NCBI GenBank assembly: GCA_946414625.1
Contig: CAMKPI010000021.1
Coordinates: 1-16,975, forward strand
DNA length: 16,975 nucleotides
DNA from: an uncultured Spirochaetaceae bacterium
Lineage (GTDB): Bacteria > Spirochaetota > Spirochaetia > Sphaerochaetales > Sphaerochaetaceae
Direction of reading: 5' to 3'
In this document: piece after piece, positions 14,627-16,975 of the stretch
Position numbering within the stretch: position 1 is the first letter of the stretch
Layout: every line of letters starts with the position of its first letter
Program-made: the position numbers and the translations under genes
The notes under the pieces: model-generated
What the model was told of the DNA's origin: nothing
The model's database searches: none
The model's input: the letters and a program-made list of their open reading frames with translations, nothing else

Positions 14627-14892
14627 TCACGGATCGTGGCTTCCTGGTCCACGGATCCAGAGCACATGCTTCGCCCTGCTGTCACGAATCGTGGCAGCAA
14701 AACATAAAAAACCAAAGCCCAAACTTCGCCCCCTTCTCACGGATCGTTGCATAAAAAACCTGCAGATCCGGCGCACATGCTTCGCCTTTCTCTCACGGCC
14801 TGTTGCATCAAAACCTACAAATCAGGCGCACATGCTTCGCCTTTCTCTCACAGACCTTTACATCAAAACCTGCAGATCCGGCGCTCATGAAT
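14627..14892. repeat. Tandem array of about 55-bp units from the flhF stop to the gap promoter
   Basis: Five units begin with TCAC(G/A) at 14627, 14682, 14737, 14793 and 14848, with spacing of 55, 55, 56 and 55. A typical unit reads TCACGGATCGTTGCAT, an A-rich stretch with ACCTGCAGATCC, then GGCGCACATGCTTCGCC and a CT-rich end. The last unit is shortened and its GGCGC(T/A)CATG part covers the flhF stop codon (14885-14887). In the sense of flhF, each unit could form a weak GGCG...CGCC hairpin followed by a T-rich stretch (up to TTTTTT), so the array may act as a chain of weak terminators. Units are contiguous with no unique spacers. Confidence 0.85.
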
Positions 14893-16138
14893 TGCCCAAA
14901 ATCGAGCTGATATCAATCGTGAAACCCCGAAGCCTGGACAGGATGCCCTTCAGCGTTGCCATTTGGAAATCCCTCGGGATCACGCGTCCGCCGGATACAT
15001 AGACAAACGGCTTGTCCAACTGTCGGATTGCAGAAACCACGTTTCCGACCGTCAGCGTCTCGTCGAAGCGCGTCACGGCAATGATGTTCACAGGAAAAGC
15101 CTTGTACATGGAAAGCATCTGTTCGATGTCCGAATTCTTCATGGTCGCGGGAATCGTGAGGATAAAGCTCGTGTTGGCCTGGTCCATGATGTTAAGAAGA
15201 CTGTACAGCTTGTAGTCGGTGCCGGTCGAGGAAATCGGGGAGCCTAGCGTATCCACAAAGAACAGGTCAGCCCCGGGATGCCGGTATAGCGCGGTGGACA
15301 ACTCGCTTTCATCCCCCGCAGTCTCGAAACCTATGAGCGGCATGGCTTCCGACAGCCTCTGGTAGTGCATGACTGTTTCGGTATTCCGATCCGTACAGAC
15401 AACACGCACGCTCCGAACAGGCTTCCCGTCCGGCGTCGCCTGCATGGCGTAGACCCACGCAAGCTTGGACAGAAGGGAAGTCTTCCCGCTACCGGAGGGC
15501 CCCAGGAGGACACACACCCGTTGCGGGCGGATCTGGTAATTATGGGAAATCTTTACCGAAGAGGCAATCTGGTTGAAAACCATGCTCTCAAGCTCGCCCG
15601 CTCCGATATCCCGCGGCTGTCCCATCGCGTCAACAAAACCAGGAGCAAGAGAATCCAGGCACCACCGGATGTACGAATCTGAAAAATCGTTCATCCGAAG
15701 AATCTTCTCAACAACGGCAGCGTAGTATTCGACAATCGATTCCCCGCTGCCATCCTGAGAGCGCGGTGCCGCCTGGGCAGATGCACCTTCCGGAGAAGAC
15801 ATGCCGCGTCCACCGACGCCGGGCACCTCCCCCCCCTCAGTTCCTCTGCCCTCAGGTTCCACGCCCTCTGGCACGCCGCCAGGCGCGGCATCTGATCGTT
15901 CTTCCGAAACAGAACTTTCAGCCTTCTCCTCTGCCCCGTCCGTTTCAGCTCCGGATTCATTCGGATCCTCATCTGCAAGATAGCAGACAAGCTCGCAGAC
16001 TTCTCCGCGACCTAAACCGAAAACCCCGCTGGTTTTCACCGTCCGCTTGCTTTGGACTCGAAGACGCTTGCCGTACTTTCGTACCGCGCTCTGCAACGCG
16101 TCCCTGTAGGTTTTTCCTGTAACCGTGAACAGCTCCAT
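14885..16138 (-). CDS. flhF: Flagellar GTPase FlhF (divergent)
   Basis: FlhF is an SRP-family GTPase that places and numbers flagella, acting at the cell pole membrane. The 417-residue protein starts MELFTVTGKTYRDALQSAVRKYG; this N-terminus, with GVFGLGRGEVCELVCYL, is typical of the B domain. GGAG five bases before the ATG at 16138 supports this start; an ATG at 16204 in the same frame has none. Residues about 57-132 are a Glu/Gly/Pro/Ser-rich linker. The NG domain has P-loop GPSGSGKT (213-220). The other GTPase motifs are altered: DTLGSP (296-301) replaces DTAGR(S/N), TRFDE (356-360) replaces T-K-(L/I)-DE, and CTDRNTETVMHYQRL stands where TDTYRIAAVEQL is usual. GTP hydrolysis may thus differ. 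It lies 110 bases after hslU with no terminator between. Confidence 0.88.
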   Translation of the reverse strand: MELFTVTGKTYRDALQSAVRKYGKRLRVQSKRTVKTSGVFGLGRGEVCELVCYLADEDPNESGAETDGAEEKAESSVSEERSDAAPGGVPEGVEPEGRGTEGGEVPGVGGRGMSSPEGASAQAAPRSQDGSGESIVEYYAAVVEKILRMNDFSDSYIRWCLDSLAPGFVDAMGQPRDIGAGELESMVFNQIASSVKISHNYQIRPQRVCVLLGPSGSGKTSLLSKLAWVYAMQATPDGKPVRSVRVVCTDRNTETVMHYQRLSEAMPLIGFETAGDESELSTALYRHPGADLFFVDTLGSPISSTGTDYKLYSLLNIMDQANTSFILTIPATMKNSDIEQMLSMYKAFPVNIIAVTRFDETLTVGNVVSAIRQLDKPFVYVSGGRVIPRDFQMATLKGILSRLRGFTIDISSILGNS

Positions 16139-16248
16139 ACCGACTCCACAAGCCCCGCTCCAAAGCCGCCCACCGCATGCCGACAGCGGCTCATTGCGCC
16201 TCATCAAACCGCACCTCAGGGCTGGTTCATTCCATCCGTTTCATCTTA

Positions 16249-16975
16249 TCACAAAATGTACCTGGAAAGATCCTGGTTCTTCAACACGTCGGCCATCCTC
16301 TCGTTCACGTAGTCAGGAGTGATTGTGACTGTCTGCCCGGATAGTTCGTCCGCGCTGAAAGACAGCTCCTCCAAAATCTGCTCCATGATCGTATAAAGCC
16401 TTCTTGCACCGATATTATCCGAAGAGGAATTCACCTCATACGCCATCTCGCTGATCCGGCGGAGCGCTTCGTCCGTGAATACCAGATTCAGACCTTCAGT
16501 GCCAAGCAATTCCTTGTACTGCAACGTGATGGCGTTCTCAGGTTCTTTCAGAATACGGTAAAAATCCTCCGCTTTCAGCTCGTCCAATTCCACACGCAGA
16601 GGGAAGCGCCCCTGCAGCTCCGGAATCAAGTCGCTCGGCTTCGAAACGTAGAAAGCCCCCGCAGCGATGAAAAGAATGTGAGAAGTGTCGATAACACCCC
16701 AACGAGTATTCACCCTCGTTCCTTCCACAATCGGAAGTATGTCTCTCTGTACACCTTCTCGCGAAACATCCGGAGAACCGCCCTCCTTCGTGCGTCCGGC
16801 AATCTTATCAATCTCATCTATGAAAATGATTCCCATCTGCTCGGTGCGCTCCTTGGCTATCTCCACAGCCTTCTCGCCGTCAACCGAGCGCTCCATCTCT
16901 TCCTGGGTGAATATCTCCCTCGCCTGCTTTATTGTCAGCTTGCGCTTCTGAATCTTCCTGCTCGCAGAATTCTGG
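16249..16975 (-). CDS. hslU: ATP-dependent protease ATPase subunit HslU (ClpY), C-terminal part
   Basis: HslU unfolds proteins and feeds them to the HslV peptidase ring in the cytosol. Only the last 241 residues are in the window; the frame stays open to the edge. Visible in order: KRKLTIKQAREIFTQEE from the I-domain boundary; Walker B IIFIDEIDKIA (49-59 of this fragment); the HslU signature DVSREGVQRDILPIVEG; sensor-1 region ILFIAAGAF; the arginine-finger segment LIPELQGRFPLRVEL; and sensor-2 NIGARRL. The C-terminus, DLSRYIL, matches the conserved tail that inserts into HslV to activate it. The Walker A motif and any hslV gene would lie beyond the window. The stop TGA is followed at once by TAA. 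The next gene, flhF, probably shares the transcript. Confidence 0.97.
   Translation of the reverse strand, partial: QNSASRKIQKRKLTIKQAREIFTQEEMERSVDGEKAVEIAKERTEQMGIIFIDEIDKIAGRTKEGGSPDVSREGVQRDILPIVEGTRVNTRWGVIDTSHILFIAAGAFYVSKPSDLIPELQGRFPLRVELDELKAEDFYRILKEPENAITLQYKELLGTEGLNLVFTDEALRRISEMAYEVNSSSDNIGARRLYTIMEQILEELSFSADELSGQTVTITPDYVNERMADVLKNQDLSRYIL

Noticed and set aside
14627..14892. Possible CRISPR array.
   Set aside because: Units of about 55 bp are contiguous and vary along their whole length; there are no constant repeats with unique spacers and no cas genes.
1..16975. tRNA, rRNA, riboswitch or mobile element.
   Set aside because: No cloverleaf, rRNA-like segment, known riboswitch core, transposase, integrase or target-site duplication was seen on either strand by eye.

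Overview
The window looks like chromosomal, non-mobile DNA from a spirochaete of the Treponema type. The evidence is an FlhF flagellar GTPase beside the HslU unfoldase, spirochaete-style exported proteins of unknown function, and moderately high GC. The genus call is inference from protein character; no database search was possible. Every gene I can support lies on the minus strand, so transcription runs from high to low coordinates.

From right to left: the 3' part of hslU (16249-16975, cut by the window edge), then flhF (14885-16138). A tandem array of about 55-bp units (14627-14892) runs from the flhF stop codon towards a good promoter for gap. Next comes a central-metabolism block, gap - pgk - tpiA - secG, with a stem-loop after gap and two perfect long hairpins between pgk and tpiA. 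Then follow an exported parvulin-type peptidyl-prolyl isomerase with its own terminator, and a translationally coupled nusB-map pair with another terminator. After a repeat-containing gap come a purine-type phosphoribosyltransferase and secA, closely spaced and probably one operon. secA ends in triplicated terminator-like modules.

The left third is less conserved: an exported protein with an InlB-type B-repeat and a C-terminal beta-domain, a PAP2-family membrane phosphatase, a small exported protein resembling a spirochaete DUF (DUF6675-like), a 468-bp gene-free GC-rich stretch with degenerate 37-bp repeats, and the 5' end of an HdeD/DUF308-like membrane protein.

Functionally, the window joins lower glycolysis (TpiA, Gap, Pgk) to protein export (SecG, SecA, periplasmic isomerase), protein maturation (Map), rRNA antitermination (NusB) and flagellar placement (FlhF). 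I see no phage, transposon, CRISPR, toxin-antitoxin or defence system, and no RNA gene. The most unusual content is between the genes: four separate gaps each carry their own short tandem repeat family, and two of these arrays begin at the 3' end of the upstream gene. Apart from these, the coding novelty is a repeat-bearing C-terminal extension on NusB, an FlhF with degenerate GTPase motifs, and two exported proteins of unknown function.
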